From: Brachionus manjavacas
Lineage: Eukaryota; Rotifera; Eurotatoria; Ploima; Brachionidae
Assembly (NCBI GenBank): GCA_019054805.1
Contig: JAHQIY010000052.1
Location: forward strand, 1-64,000
Direction: 5' to 3'
Length of the DNA: 64,000 nucleotides
Below are positions 10,781 to 24,592 of the stretch, piece by piece. The stretch's first letter is position 1, and every line of letters starts with the position of its first letter. The notes under the pieces are model-generated. The model worked only from the letters and a program-made list of their open reading frames with translations, was not told the origin of the DNA and did no database searches. The position numbers and the translations under genes were made by a program.

Positions 10781-13700
10781 TTAAAATGTGATCTCGGTGA
10801 AAATAGCCTGATGATCACTGAACCATGTTGAATATGGCTGTGATTTAAATTGACCAAAAGAATGTGACTTGCTCGTTAGACACCAATCCAATTGAGAAAT
10901 ATCCTTGAAAGTTAAACATTTGCTAAACACGGGTGTCATGTTCAAATTGTCTCTTAGCGTATCAAGATATTTAGAATTGTTTTCTCTATTAAAGTCAATA
11001 TTGAAATCACCAAAGATTACCAAAGAGTCTTGGCTGTGCAAATTTAAATTCAAAAAGGCAATCAACTCTTGAATAAACTTGTCATTGTCCATCTTTGGAT
11101 GCTTGTAAAGATTTAAAAAATAAACAACTGTTGAATTTCCCTTTCTAAATTTGAATAAATTCAATTCAACACATTTCGATTGATTAATGCCCGAATACTC
11201 AAACCCTGTGGATGCATTGTGTGCAACTAATTCAGAATTGTCAACAAGTGATTTTTCCTTGCGGATTAAACATATTTGTCCATTTGAACAATTTAAATTG
11301 ATTCCACTTGAATAATAAACAAGGTGATAATTGTCAAATAATAATTTTGCTTCATTTTGTCTAAAATTTTTTCTATTGTGACATTCACTTAGAAAAATAA
11401 CATCAGCTTGCTTATATCCATAATCATATTTGACATTTTCTTTGTTTGAATTAAACGATTGAATATTTTGAAACATTATTGTCAAATCACTTGTTCTCTT
11501 CAACTCAAAACCATAGTCCAAAAAAGAGTAATGGTTTCTCATGTTAGCATTCGATCTTAGTCTATTCATTTCAATGCGAACCGGATCATTTTGTTCAAAC
11601 AATTGCAATTCTTTTTCTCGTTGTTCTTTGGACAATCGTTGAACACGTGCACTCTCAATCGAAAGACTGCCATACAAATACAAACCAGTCAGCTTAGTTG
11701 CTCTACTCAATGCTACATACAACAACGATCGTTTCAAACTGTCTCCAATGAACACAGCAACACATGTATACGATTGTCCCTGTGATTTGTGTATGGTCAT
11801 TGATTCACATTCAATCAAAGTAAATTGTCTCCTATCCACGCGATAATTGCCACCCGCTTTTGGTCTTTTAATTGTCTGTTGTTCGTAAACCAACGCAGTC
11901 AAATGTGGATCTATTGTTTCTTTTAGAATCAATGCATCATCTCTCATCCATTTAAGTTGATCGTTTTCATTTCGTGACAAATGACCAACATCTTTATCTG
12001 CAAATTCCAAGTACACTCGTTTAACCAATGGCTTTACGTCTGTTTTTTTCTTTGTAAAAACAATATGTTTCAAACACCCAACTGCACCATTCACTAGACC
12101 ATCTTCTGTTCGCACATTTGTTGTCATCATGTATTTGCAGTTGACTTTAAATCTCAACAATGTAGGCATTCCACATGTTTTATTCATGTCCATTTCATTT
12201 CTAAGACTTGCCACTAGGTTTTTTGCTTTATTTGAATTTTTCTCTTTGCCTTGAGCCAAATCAATTGCTCGATTTTCAATTAAATCACCAGGCATTGATC
12301 TCAACTTGTAATCGTTGTATTCATTCACTCCTTTATTTGAATGAATAACACAAATAGCTTCTCTTGGTATTTGATCAATGAGAACAATGCGTGAATTAAA
12401 CATTCTCACTTGTTCTTCACTCAAACCTATAACACCTTTGTTTCCAAGTGTATTAAGAGCTTCAGCAAACACTGCATCGTCACGTTGTCTCATTATTTCC
12501 TTGAGTTCAACAAATTCAAACTTGTGCCACAACAAATCACCTGCCAAAATCGAATAGCCACTCTCTCCTCTAGATCTTTCAAATATCCAACTGTCTTGCA
12601 CTGGACATATTTGATTTAAATCACCAACAACAACAATAGATATATTGCCAAATGGCTTTGAATTGTCCATTATTTGCATTAAACGCTTATTTAATTTCGA
12701 AAATAAATTGCTTCCGACCATCGATATTTCATCAATTATTAATAATTTTACTTTTTAAATAGCTTTCGCACTTTTGTCAATAAATTTTCTGACAATCTGT
12801 CCATATTGTTTGTATGAATTGGAAAATGGAACAATGAGTGCAAAGTTGATCCTTTAATGTTAAAAGCTGCTTTGCCAGTAAATGCTGACAAGAGAACAGT
12901 AATAGAAGTTGGATCATCGATATTGTCACTATTTATTCTTATAAACGTTTGATATAACGACTTGATTAGATGAGACTTACCAGTGCCCGCACCACCACTA
13001 ACAAAATGATAAAATGGCTCTGTTGATCGTACACAATCGATAAAATTTGACAAATACTTGTGTTGAATACGATTAAGAGACTTCATCAATGTTGCATATT
13101 CATCATTTGTTGTTCGCTTTGGCAAAATTATCGAATCACAATCGGCATTAATCATACTTTGCAAATTACTAATTTCATCTTGAATAACAGCATGATATCC
13201 AAATTCATCTTCAATTTCTTCATTTCTCGCTTCATTTGCATTCGTCACAAGGTTTTCATTTGCTTCATTCACTCGTTCCACATAATCTTCGACCATACGT
13301 TCATAATGCTCTTGTATTTCTGTTTCCAAATCATTTATAGCTTTATCAAACTCTTCTGCCACAACAGATTCAAAGCGTGCACGATTATTACCTATAATTG
13401 TCTTGTTGAGCTCAAATATTTCAAATGTATCTTTTACTTCAACTTCTTTTTTTCATTTCTCCACGGGTGAAACAACATTATTTCAACACTATAGTAATTT
13501 TCCGGATCTTTTATTCGATTATATCTTTTGTAACGCAATATTTTACACTTGTTTCTTTTTTTACATATCCATCGTTATTTTTCAATTTAATCAATTTTGA
13601 ATTACTTGCTATTTCAACAGTGTCAGAAACATCATCGTCTTCACCAGTGTTCGTTTCAACTCTTGCCAATTGTTCATTTTCAAAATAATAATTGTTGTCA

Positions 13701-16700
13701 TCTTCGTCCAAATTTTCGTCTTCTTCTTCTTGAAATCGTCCAACTCGAGTCAAATCGTTTGGATCTTTTGCTCTTTCTCTTGAAAAATAGTCAAAGTAAG
13801 TGGCAAATTCGGCCAAACACATTCTTTCCATTTCAATAGGTCTATTAACATAATGCTGAAGTATGCCAGCTCGAAATATGTTTTTGGATTCAGGATTCAT
13901 TATTTCCAAATAGCGATCCTCCTTAAGTATAACATTTCTTTCTTTGGAAGGAAATGTATTTACGTAAATGGTTTCACGAGATGTTCGCGACACTGGCATA
14001 CTCAACAATGTATATGTACACTCTTGAGCTGATATTTCACAACAATTGTTAAACTTGTTGGCTACCTTTAACAAACGTTGTTTAACACTCAAATTTCCAC
14101 GCACCACTTCCTCAACAGTATTTTTAAGTAGTCGTGACATTGAAGCATTTGATTTGAGCATGTACGCTGACACATAAGCTGCAGCACCATACGGATCAGT
14201 AATAAATTGAATGTCCATATTTGCTCTGTGACGAACATAAATGGGTTTATTGTATGGATTAACCATTATGTCATTAGATGATCTTTTTAAAAAGACTGTA
14301 GATCTTTTAATAGAACGTGAAAGTGCCCTCAAATAATCAATTTCATTTAATCCTATCATTTCTAAAAATTGTTCAAAATTAATTGAATATGATGAGTTAC
14401 TTTTGAATTTTGTATTTATTTCATTCAATTTCTCTCTTATCATTAGAAAATTTTCGTAAGCCTTGTGAAAATCGTTATCATCTTTTTTCAAAGGCTCTAA
14501 TATTGTTGTTTTGTCCAGAATGGGCCATGGAAATCCATACTTGCACAAAATGTTACCATGATCATCGGTAATTTTACAGTTACTTTTGTGCACATGAACT
14601 TGATACTTCAAAGGTACCTCTTGCAAAATACAACTACGATTCTCATAATCGTCTTCCTCAATCATATTGTTTGCTGGACACTTTGACGTTATGTATTTAT
14701 CAATAAATTCGGCACAATTTTTGACCAATTCACTTTTGTCTTGCAAATCTTCATCATATTTTAGAGCATCTATATTCCATGTTATCATATGAATGTGAGG
14801 ACTTCCACGATTTTGAAATTCCACACGCCAAAAGTAATCAAACACAGGATTTTCTTTAAAGGGTCCATTCAAATTGAAAATGTATTTGAGCAATTCGCCC
14901 ATTCTATTTTCAAAATATCTTGCCACAGTGATTGGATCACGACTTACCATTTCAATACGCTTGTCTCTTGTTATGTTAGTCAATTCATCATCTGAAAGAT
15001 ATTTATTGTCGAGCGTTTTCGACAATACTTGAATCAATTCATTCCAATCTATTTCTGCCGGACTCAATGTAATAAAAAACGACGGACAGCCCAATTGACG
15101 AATCATTGCATTTATTTCCATTTTTTTCCACTCCCAATACTGTGGACTTGATCTTATTGTACGCAAAAACATTTGTGCTTCATTTCGAACTATTAAATCA
15201 TTTATTTTTTGTTTATTTAGAGCATCACGTGCGGTCAGCGATTCAATTTCTTGGGTTTTTCTCAAGCATGTGTCTATGGCTGCATTTAGTTTTTTGCTCA
15301 CCAATTTCTTGTACGAATAAAACAATTTATTTATGTCATTGGCACAACGTCTGTCAAATCGACGAAATTCCGACTTGCATCTCATTCCGTATTTGATTTG
15401 TAATTTTGGTTGAAACTTTTCACCACCATATATTTTAATAAATGTCAACTCTTCAGCATCTTTATCTGAAAGAATTGATCTTGGCTGAATACCTTCGCCT
15501 GGCGCTATTGTCTTTACCAAATCGTTGTTGTCAAACAAAAGAGTAGGTTGTGCATTTTGAAATTGTTCAACATAATCAGCGTCTTCATTTCTTTTTTCTA
15601 ACCCTTGTAAATTTGGATAAAGTCTTTTTAAATTACCCGAAGCCAATAATCTATCTTCATTATTTACAATGAAATCTTCAGTCAAATCCACATTGTCAAA
15701 ATCTTTATGTTTCTCGAACCATTCCGTTGATAATTTTATGTTATTCTCTTTGAAAAGGGGCCTATTAAGCAAATATCTAATTGCTTTTTAAAATTAAATA
15801 TGGTCGTATTGAATCGAACATATAAGGTTTTGTATAGTCCATTCTCCTTTTTAATACCAACTGAATTGTTTCGGATTGTTCAAATGAACGCGGAAGAATT
15901 TCCAATGTTTTTTCTGTATCAATTGGTACATTTACTACATTACCAGATATTTTTTGTTGATGATCCCAATTAACCAATTCTTTGATACGCATAAATGGAA
16001 GTCTTGGCGAACACAAGCGTTCTTCAACTTCATTTAAATGTTTTAATTCGTCTGGAACAACTGGGAATTGTAATCCATTTGACAATGCGAGATTTGGTAT
16101 TTTGTTTTCTCTCACATATTTAGAACAAGTAACACAAATCCAATTAAAACCACATTCCGATTTTATATCTACATTAAATATTTGATTGAACAAACTGTTA
16201 TTTCTACTAAGTGTGAACTTATTTACTGTTCTCTTAAAAAAAAACCACCACAACAAACACAAACAAACGACGGACCATTTTGAATTCCTTCTTCATAAAC
16301 ATCTATCAAAAATTTAATATTTGATCTTTGATTTCGTTTACTAATTGAATTTCTAGCTTGTTCTTCAATCCTAAAAGTTTCATTTGATCTTCTATTTCTG
16401 TGTTGTTCGGTATTTGACAATTGTTCTTGCATTCTGTATTCAATATTTTTTCTTCTTAATGCATGCTCGATTGTGTTTGTTATTTGTTCATCGTTTCGAT
16501 ATATGGAATTACTTCTTCTTAATTGATGTTCTTCAGTGTTTCTTAGCTGTTCTTCTTCTCTGTATTGTGGATCGAGTCTTCTTAGTTGATGTTCTTCAGT
16601 GTTTCTTAGCTGTTCTTCTTCTCTGTATTGTGGATCGAGTCTTCTTAGTTGATGTTCTTCAGTGTTTCTTAGCTGTTCTTCTTCTCTGTATTGTGGATCG

Positions 16701-17445
16701 AGTCTTCTTAGTTGATGTTCTTCAGTGTTTCTTAGCTGTTCTTCTTCTCTGTATTGTGGATCTGTTCTTCTCATTTGATGTTCTTGAGTGTTTCTTGATT
16801 TCTCAAAATTTCTATATGCTTGATCTTGTCTTCGTAATCTATGCTCTTGACTATTTCTGATTTGTTCATTGATCCTATATTCGACATCGTTAATTCTTTT
16901 ATTTTTTTTAAGAAAAGTGTTTTTTAATTGTTCGTATTGTTTTTCGTACAAATCTTCACGTTTAACTTGTTTACTTATTTTTTGTATTGATTTTTCGACA
17001 TTTCTATAATTTTCATCTTCTCTTTTCTTTCTCATCCATTCTCTCTTGTATTCTTTTCGTTTATCATGCTGTGATATATTTTCTGGAGTTTGACTAATTT
17101 CTTGCAATCCAAACTCCCTATCAGATTCTATGATTTTCATTTCAACACTTGTTTTTTGGATAGAAAATGACATTTTTTCATCCTCTAATGATTGAAAACT
17201 CATATGAGAATCATGTCTTTGTTTTCTATTTGCTTGCGCACTAGCTGAATTATCCGGAATAACCGGCCTTACAACATTGACACGTCGAATTTGATTTTGG
17301 GATCTTCTATTCAATTTGTAAAATAAAAGGTAACATTGATTTGTACTCATATCAATTGTTTGTTTAAATTGATTTAGGCTCGGAAAAACTTTAATATTTT
17401 CGTCGTCAAAATAATGCCAATTATTAGATTTTGAACGAACCAATG
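10781..17445 (-). pseudogene. RepHel-EN of unit B, frame-broken
   Basis: This is a full set of Helitron domains from the USP C-terminal tail (17445 downward) through the 21-residue repeats (about 16510-16770), the zinc-finger-like block, HUH Rep SPHIHMITW (about 14786-14815), YVSAY, Walker A GGAGTGKS (about 12975-13000), Walker B and motif VI YVALSRATK, to the EEP nuclease (GDFN, SDH) ending at 10781. A poly(A) signal AATAAA lies at 10743-10738. Frame breaks fall near 12755, 13455, 13555, 15785 and 16240, and those I compared with unit D are A/T homopolymer length changes. The break near 12755 (five T instead of six) is shared with unit D. The 5' end is cut off from its USP exons by the duplication, so this copy cannot make the USP fusion. 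Confidence 0.9.
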
Positions 17446-17752
17446 CTTTGAAAAATAATAATTAATTAAGTTTTTAAAATATTTAAATTAAAAATAGGTC
17501 AAAATAAAAGATCCAATTAAAAGAATTTTATTTAATTTGACTAATTACAAAAAAATATGAATTAAAATTAATAAGCTAACCCTATACTTCTATTAAGCCG
17601 AAATCCCTAAACCGGGGCTTCGCCCCAGACCCCATTAAGACTTCAATTTTGTTAAAATAAAATCAAGCCTAAAATAAACCATAGTTTGGCTAAGCGAGAG
17701 ACGTCGCCAGACGTCTTGAGCTAGACGTCTTGAGCAAAGACGTCTTGAGCAA
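17446..17752 (-). other. Duplication/inversion junction inside unit B
   Basis: The segment begins as the normal RepHel intron up to the inverted-repeat arm at 17662-17680. There the loop is present in flipped orientation (17681-17721). Three slipped copies of a GACGTCTTGAGC-like unit follow, and the sequence then jumps back into RepHel coding sequence at 17753. This is the signature of template switching at a palindrome. Confidence 0.8.
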
Positions 17753-19658
17753 AGAGTAGGTTGTGCATTTTGAAATTGTTCAACATAATCAGCGTCTTCA
17801 TTTCTTTTTTCTAACCCTTGTAAATTTGGATAAAGTCTTTTTAAATTACCCGAAGCCAATAATCTATCTTCATTATTTACAATGAAATCTTCAGTCAAAT
17901 CCACATTGTCAAAATCTTTATGTTTCTCGAACCATTCCGTTGATAATTTTATGTTATTCTCTTTGAAAAGGGGCCTATTAAGCAAATATCTAATTGCTTT
18001 TAAAATTAAATATGGTCGTATTGAATCGAACATATAAGGTTTTGTATAGTCCATTCTCCTTTTTAATACCAACTGAATTGTTTCGGATTGTTCAAATGAA
18101 CGCGGAAGAATTTCCAATGTTTTTTCTGTATCAATTGGTACATTTACTACATTACCAGATATTTTTTGTTGATGATCCCAATTAACCAATTCTTTGATAC
18201 GCATAAATGGAAGTCTTGGCGAACACAAGCGTTCTTCAACTTCATTTAAATGTTTTAATTCGTCTGGAACAACTGGGAATTGTAATCCATTTGACAATGC
18301 GAGATTTGGTATTTTGTTTTCTCTCACATATTTAGAACAAGTAACACAAATCCAATTAAAACCACATTCCGATTTTATATCTACATTAAATATTTGATTG
18401 AACAAACTGTTATTTCTACTAAGTGTGAACTTATTTACTGTTCTCTTAAAAAAAAGACCACCACAACAAACACAAGCAAACGACGGACCATTTTGAATTC
18501 CTTCTTCATAAACATCTATCAAAAATTTAATATTTGATCTTTGATTTCGTTTACTAATTGAATTTCTAGCTTGTTCTTCAATCCTAAAAGTTTCATTTGA
18601 TCTTCTATTTCTGTGTTGTTCGGTATTTGACAATTGTTCTTGCATTCTGTATTCAATATTTTTTCTTCTTAATGCATGCTCGATTGTGTTTGTTATTTGT
18701 TCATCGTTTCGATATATGGAATTACTTCTTCTTAATTGATGTTCTTCAGTGTTTCTTAGCTGTTCTTCTTCTCTGTATTGTGGATCGAGTCTTCTTAGTT
18801 GATGTTCTTCAGTGTTTCTTAGCTGTTCTTCTTCTCTGTATTGTGGATCGAGTCTTCTTAGTTGATGTTCTTCAGTGTTTCTTAGCTGTTCTTCTTCTCT
18901 GTATTGTGGATCGAGTCTTCTTAGTTGATGTTCTTCAGTGTTTCTTAGCTGTTCTTCTTCTCTGTATTGTGGATCTGTTCTTCTCATTTGATGTTCTTGA
19001 GTGTTTCTTGATTTCTCAAAATTTCTATATGCTTGATCTTGTCTTCGTAATCTATGCTCTTGACTATTTCTGATTTGTTCATTGATCCTATATTCGACAT
19101 CGTTAATTCTTTTATTTTTTTTAAGAAAAGTGTTTTTTAATTGTTCGTATTGTTTTTCGTACAAATCTTCACGTTTAACTTGTTTACTTATTTTTTGTAT
19201 TGATTTTTCGACATTTCTATAATTTTCATCTTCTCTTTTCTTTCTCATCCATTCTCTCTTGTATTCTTTTCGTTTATCATGCTGTGATATATTTTCTGGA
19301 GTTTGACTAATTTCTTGCAATCCAAACTCCCTATCAGATTCTATGATTTTCATTTCAACACTTGTTTTTTGGATAGAAAATGACATTTTTTCATCCTCTA
19401 ATGATTGAAAACTCATATGAGAATCATGTCTTTGTTTTCTATTTGCTTGCGCACTAGCTGAATTATCCGGAATAACCGGCCTTACAACATTGACACGTCG
19501 AATTTGATTTTGGGATCTTCTATTCAATTTGTAAAATAAAAGGTAACATTGATTTGTACTCATATCAATTGTTTGTTTAAATTGATTTAGGCTCGGAAAA
19601 ACTTTAATATTTTCGTCGTCAAAATAATGCCAATTATTAGATTTTGAACGAACCAATG
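17753..19658 (-). pseudogene. RepHel N-terminal fragment joined to unit B USP exons
   Basis: This is a second copy of the region at about 15540-17445. It starts at the splice acceptor below 19659 and runs through the USP tail (WHYFDDE, LFYKL), the 21-residue repeats (about 18720-18980), the CVCC/CVTC block and the start of the Helitron N-terminal domain. It then breaks at the duplication junction and reads into unrelated residues ending at 17635. It lacks Rep, helicase and nuclease domains. It is the part actually connected by splicing to the unit B USP exons. Confidence 0.85.
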
Positions 19659-20049
19659 CTTTGAAAAATAATAATTAATTAAGTTTTTAAAATATTTAAA
19701 TTAAAAATAGGTCAAAATAAAAGATCCAATTAAAAGAATTTTATTTAATTTGACTAATTACAAAAAAATATGAATTAAAATTAATAAGCTAACCCTATAC
19801 TTCTATTAAGCCGAAATCCCTAAACCGGGGCTTCGCCCCAGACCCCATTAAGACTTCAATTTTGTTAAAATAAAATCAAGCCTAAAATAAACCCTAATTT
19901 GTCAAAGCTCAAGACGTCTGGCGACGTCTCTCGCTTAGCCAAACTATGGTTTATTTTAGGCTTGATCTAATTAAACAGGAGTTATTTTTTTTTTAAATTG
20001 TTTTAATTGGAATATTTTCTTTTACTGATATTGTTAAAAGCTTACTTAC
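19659..20049 (-). other. USP-RepHel intron of unit B with internal 92-bp inverted repeat
   Basis: The donor is GTAAGT at 20049 downward and the acceptor AG is just above 19658. It contains 19-bp perfect arms ATCAAGCCTAAAATAAACC (19875-19893) and its complement (19948-19966), plus a GGGGC-TTC-GCCCC hairpin. The homologous intron in unit A is only 69 bp, so about 320 bp were gained. Confidence 0.8.
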
Positions 20050-21083
20050 AAGTATAATGTCCCGAGTTTGATGCGTCTCCAAGATGAAAACAAATTGATG
20101 TTAGCTCATAAATTCTGTCATTTAAATTTGAAACTTTATATTTGCTCAAGTTTAATTCTTCTTGAAAATCAATAGAATTTGACAATTTTCTAACAGTCCC
20201 AAAATTATCTATCTTTTTTTTTTAAATAGAAATTTGATAAAAATTTGGAAAAAAAATTTGTATAAAATTAAATTACTCTAAATCTTTTGAGCATTATAAT
20301 CAAATTGTCCTTCATTGCATTTAATTTTGAACTTGAAGTAAAGGTTTGATTTGAATTGCACTGATTGCAAAACGTATCCTCAATCAATTCATCACGAATA
20401 AATATTTCCAAACAATCGTTTATTGATTTACAATTCGAATCCATTGGCAATTGTAAGCAAAGATTTGTAGAAGTGATTTGTTTTTGATGCATTGAATTTT
20501 TGCCACATTTCATTTTCTGCATTGTTTCGAATATAAAGCTTTGACTCATTAGATTATGAGTAAACTTGAAATTTTCAAAGACATCTTCTAAACGATCGGT
20601 TGATCTAAGTCCTCGTTTTCCAATCTCAATCTCAATTACACATTCATCTATGTAACCCATGAATTGTATGAGAAATTCATGAGCATCGTGCTGATTAAAT
20701 TGTGTAAAAGTCTCACTTAATTTCGACTCGTACAATTGATCGAAAAAATTTTGATACAAATTTTTAAATTCTTTTTGTTTCAGTCTTTTTGTTAAATTCA
20801 AACCTTCGTACACAAAATTAACATATGTATCAACCAAATTGTACTCGTCTTGATCATAGGCAAATTGATGTTGGTATTTGTGTTCAATAACATTTTTTAA
20901 TACCATGTCGAATGAATTAATGCATTGAACTATTGAACCGACAAAACAAGTGTTAATTAAATTTGGAATTCCTTTGCCAACAAAGGAAGAATTTCGATCG
21001 TAGTCAAAGTTTGTCAATAGTAAATTGTTTCTAATCAATTGATTGATCGAATTAATTTTGCTTCTTGTTAATTGTCTGCTCAT
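20050..21083 (-). CDS. USP (peptidase C19) N-terminal exons, unit B
   Basis: Exon 1 is 20277-21083 and exon 2 is 20050-20212 (163 bp), with a short AT-rich GT-AG intron between. The start chosen is the Met of MSRQLTRSK at 21083, shared with D and E. An upstream in-frame Met at 21110 arises only from an extra T here. The active-site Cys box is NTCFVGSIVQ, QHDAHEFLIQF follows, then the CNQCNSNQ zinc pair, IIMLKRF and the His box LGDASNSGHYT. The third catalytic region (WHYFDDE) comes from the RepHel exon after splicing. The usual first USP Cys pair is reduced to one Cys (KCGKN). The frame is intact, but the downstream RepHel exon is truncated in this unit. Confidence 0.85.
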
Positions 21084-21230
21084 TTTTCGTTGGTTAAAAT
21101 AATTTTTCAATAGGATTTTTTTGATTTCTAAATATCTAAAATGAAAAAAAAATTTATTTAAAAATTAAAATATAAAAAATTAAAACAAAACTAAAAGAAA
21201 AAAGACATATTCAAGGGCTAAGGTTTAATA

Positions 21231-23162
21231 TTAGGCATATTCAACATTGCCTTTTGAATAATTGCCATATTTTACTTTGCTAAAATAAAAGTAAATCAAA
21301 TAAATGGTAATAGTTACAAGAAATAAAATTCCAAAAAATATTAAAATTGTTGAAAAAAATTTCTTATCAGATCATAAATATTTCCAATTTTGTTTGCAAA
21401 CCATTGCACAATTTTTCCCATTGAATTGGTTTCGATCAAATTTCCATTTACGTCCAATTTTGAAAGCTCTTTTGGCGAGTCCATTACAATAAATGGCGAA
21501 TTAAAAAATAACGATTCATCTTCCAAAATATGTATGTTCTCAATAAAGTCCGTTCCGTTCAACAAGTACGCGTGATGATCGTATAAATTTTTTAAATCGC
21601 CTGTTTTCAATTTAAAATCAGTAGAATGGTGAGTTAAATTTGAAATGCGAATAGTATTCTGTGACAATCTTTCCACTAGAACTGCTTTTTTATTTGACAT
21701 TCTTAACATTATTGATTGATCACATTCGACAGTTTTTTGAATATTGGGTTATTATGTTATTTGGCCGTATGTAACCTGGTCTGAAGTTTTTGAATTTTGA
21801 ATACGATATTCAATTGGCAAATGTTTGGTGCATTCTTTTGAATTAACTTTATTTTTGATTCGAATTTTGTCGATTTTCGAACAAAGTGGTATAAATACTT
21901 GGCCATTGTTTATGTAAAAAAGGAAATTTTTATTATCTTTTAAAACAAAATAAAAAATTCAAATTATTAAATAAAAAAGTAATTTAATATTTATTACCTA
22001 TATGCGTTAGATTCAAGAACGTATCTTCTAGATGAAGATTTTGTTTAATTGAATTGATAAAAATGCTACAATGCAATTGTTTAATCATTTCCAACATAAC
22101 AAATGTTTTATAGTCTTGTTCAGAAACTAAAAGCCTATTTTTGTCTTTCTCTGTAAAATGACTTAATGAGTACTTTGATGTGGGAAGGTTTTCAAGCTTA
22201 TCCTTAATGACTTGGCTATTAGCGTGTAAGATTTGATACATCCCATCATGCGCCTGGTGGAAAACCCCAGGGTAGAAAGAAAGGTAGAGTCCCTCTGATG
22301 TTTTCCAAAAATCAAATCCACAATCTTTAACATAACCAGTCACCATAAAAAGATAATTTACTTTTGACGAATAAAGAACTAATCTTTTAATCCCATTATT
22401 CACTTTATCCATTTTAATCATATCATCAAAATGTAATAATCTTTCATATTGACAATTGTGAATATCCTTTCTATCCCATATTATTGTACTTTGAGGCATT
22501 TTACAAAATTCATCTTCGGCATAGCATGGTTCAATTGAGTTGTGAAAAATATTTTGATTTTTATTTTGAGCGAATACAATCTTTTCATTGAAATGACATT
22601 CGTAAAAAGTTTTTTCAATTGTTCCAAAATAAAATGGATATTTTTCGACAACATCTTGTGAAAACGAGCAAGTGTTATTGTTAGTACATAGCATATTGAA
22701 TTTTTTATTCGAAAAGCCACACTGTTTTTCCTTAAACATTTGAACACAATCATGTTTAGATAAATAAATTTTTTCTAAATCATTTTGAACATATTTATTG
22801 AAGAAAATATCTCTACTAAATTTATATTTTCGCACTAACATTCTACATTCGATTCCTTTTGTCTCTAAAATAAAATTATGCTTGGAAAAAACGTATCCAT
22901 GTGAACCTATGGAATGAATGTCACCTTCTAACCCACCTGAATTCTGCTCTTCTTTACCTTTCAAAGCTTTTAATGAAAACTCATGCACAGATTTACTAAA
23001 AGACTCCATAAAACAATCATTCTCTAAATTTAGCATATTCAAATGGTTGTTGACGATACACATTTTGAAATCGCCCAAGATTTGTTCATAAAGTTGACTT
23101 TTGTTTTTTACAACAATTATTGCCATTAAAATCAAAGCTTGGGTAAAATAAAGTCTAACCAT
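21231..23162 (-). pseudogene. Envelope-like membrane glycoprotein, unit B (exon 2 broken)
   Basis: Exon 1 (21998-23162) is open. It begins with a signal-peptide-like hydrophobic stretch in the first 20 residues and carries about 13 Cys. The donor is GTAATA, followed by a 61-bp intron and exon 2 from 21936 downward. Exon 2 encodes the membrane-proximal ectodomain and a transmembrane segment near 21260-21350. Frame breaks occur in T/A runs near 21735, 21775 and 21353. The last of these separates the ectodomain frame from the transmembrane frame. The layout is that of a type I envelope/fusion glycoprotein. It lies about 150 bp upstream of the USP start on the same strand. Confidence 0.65.
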
Positions 23163-23560
23163 TTTGAAGAAAATTTAAAATGAAACTTTCTCTTAGGAAA
23201 AATTCAGCCTTTTAAATTGGTTTTTCTAATATATATTATATAATATTATTTTTACTTATAAAAAAACTATTTCAAATAACCAAAATTATGGAATGGTTAT
23301 TAATGGAATTGTATGGTAAAGCAAATACAATCATTATTTAAAAATTCGTCAACTTAATTTTTTTATCGATTTTTTTCCTAGCAACTAAAATTAATTTTTA
23401 GAAATTATTAATAATTATTTTGCTGAAATATTTTAAGTTAAAAATTGGGTTTTTTTTTCAAATTAAATAAAGAAAAACAATTTGAAAAGCAATTTGTGTG
23501 CTTCATAGAATTTCATTTATAAATTTCGAAAAAAATGGGTCGCAAAAATAAAAAGATTTT
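23163..23560 (-). promoter_or_regulatory. Leader/putative promoter of the envelope-like gene, unit B
   Basis: AT-rich, with no gene. A TATATAATATATAT-like stretch near 23228-23248 lies about 65-85 bases upstream of the envelope-like ATG (minus strand). The region ends where the minisatellite begins. The promoter role is inferred from position. Confidence 0.45.
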
Positions 23561-24592
23561 AGCATAAATATTCTCATAAATTAATTCTAAAATCTTAATC
23601 CAAAAATAATTAATTGTTTGCGTTAAACCACTTATTGGTACAAGGTTCCGGTTAGGGAATTGCTCTAATTGATAGAAAAAAATTAGTGAGAACGGGGTCC
23701 GGGGCGGAGCCCTGGTTTAGGGTTCCGGGTATGCAGTAAGCTAGAGAACCATTAGTAAAAATTACTATTATTTTTGAATGTTAAATAATCTAAAAAATTA
23801 TTAGTAATTATTTTAGCATAAATATTCTCATAAATTAATTCTAAAATCTTAATCCAAAAAAATAATTAATTGTTTGCGTTAAACCACTTATTGGTACAAG
23901 GTTCCGGTTAGGGAATTGCTCTAATTGATAGAAAAAAAATTAGTGAGAACGGGGTCCGGGGCGGAGCCCTGGTTTAGGGTTCCGGGTATGCAGTAAGCTA
24001 GAGAACCATTAGTAAAAATTACTATTATTTTTGAATGTTAAATAATCTAAAAAATTATTAGTAATTATTTTAGCATAAATATTCTCATAAATTAATTCTA
24101 AAATCTTAATCCAAAAAAATAATTAATTGTTTGCGTTAAACCACTTATTGGTACAAGGTTCCGGTTAGGGAATTGCTCTAATTGATAGAAAAAAAAATTA
24201 GTGAGAACGGGGTCCGGGGCGGAGCCCTGGTTTAGGGTTCCGGGTATGCAGTAAGCTAGAGAACCATTTGTAAAAATTACTATTATTTTTGAATGTTAAA
24301 TAATCTAAAAAATTATTAGTAATTATTTTAGCATAAATATTCTCATAAATAAATTCTAAAATCTTAATCCAAAAAAATAATTAATTGTTTGCGTTAAACC
24401 ACTTATTGGTACAGGGTTCCGGTTAGGGAATTGCTCTAATTGATAGAAAAAAAAAATTAGTGAGAACGGGGTCCGGGGCGGAGCCCTGGTTTAGGGTTCC
24501 GGGTATGCAGTAAGCTAGAGAACCATTTGTAAAAATTACTATTATTTTTGAATGTTAAATAATCTAAAAAATTATTAGTAATTATTTTAGCG
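23561..24592 (-). repeat. Minisatellite, four ~257-bp copies (unit B 5' end)
   Basis: Periods are 254-259 bp, varying mainly in A-run length. Each copy has a GC-rich core (GGGGTCCGGGGCGGAGCCC) in an AT-rich unit and two TTAGGG matches. The first copies are of the AATTAATTC/TACAAGG type; the fourth is of the AATAAATTC/TACAGGG/CATTTGT type, like those of unit C. Confidence 0.95.

Larger units (their letters stand above)
10448..24592 (-). mobile_element. Unit B: Helitron-like element with internal duplication
   Basis: The minus-strand 3' terminus is at 10448. In plus-strand order the unit holds the RepHel-EN gene (10781-17445), a duplicated RepHel N-terminal segment (17753-19658), USP exons (20050-21083), the envelope-like gene (21231-23162), leader and a four-copy minisatellite (23561-24592). 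Several single-base differences separate it from C, D and E in the nuclease and envelope-like regions. Confidence 0.9.

Noticed and set aside
10448-24592. Retroviral or LTR element because of the envelope-like gene
   Set aside because: No reverse transcriptase, integrase, gag or long terminal repeats are visible; the replication protein is clearly Rep-helicase.
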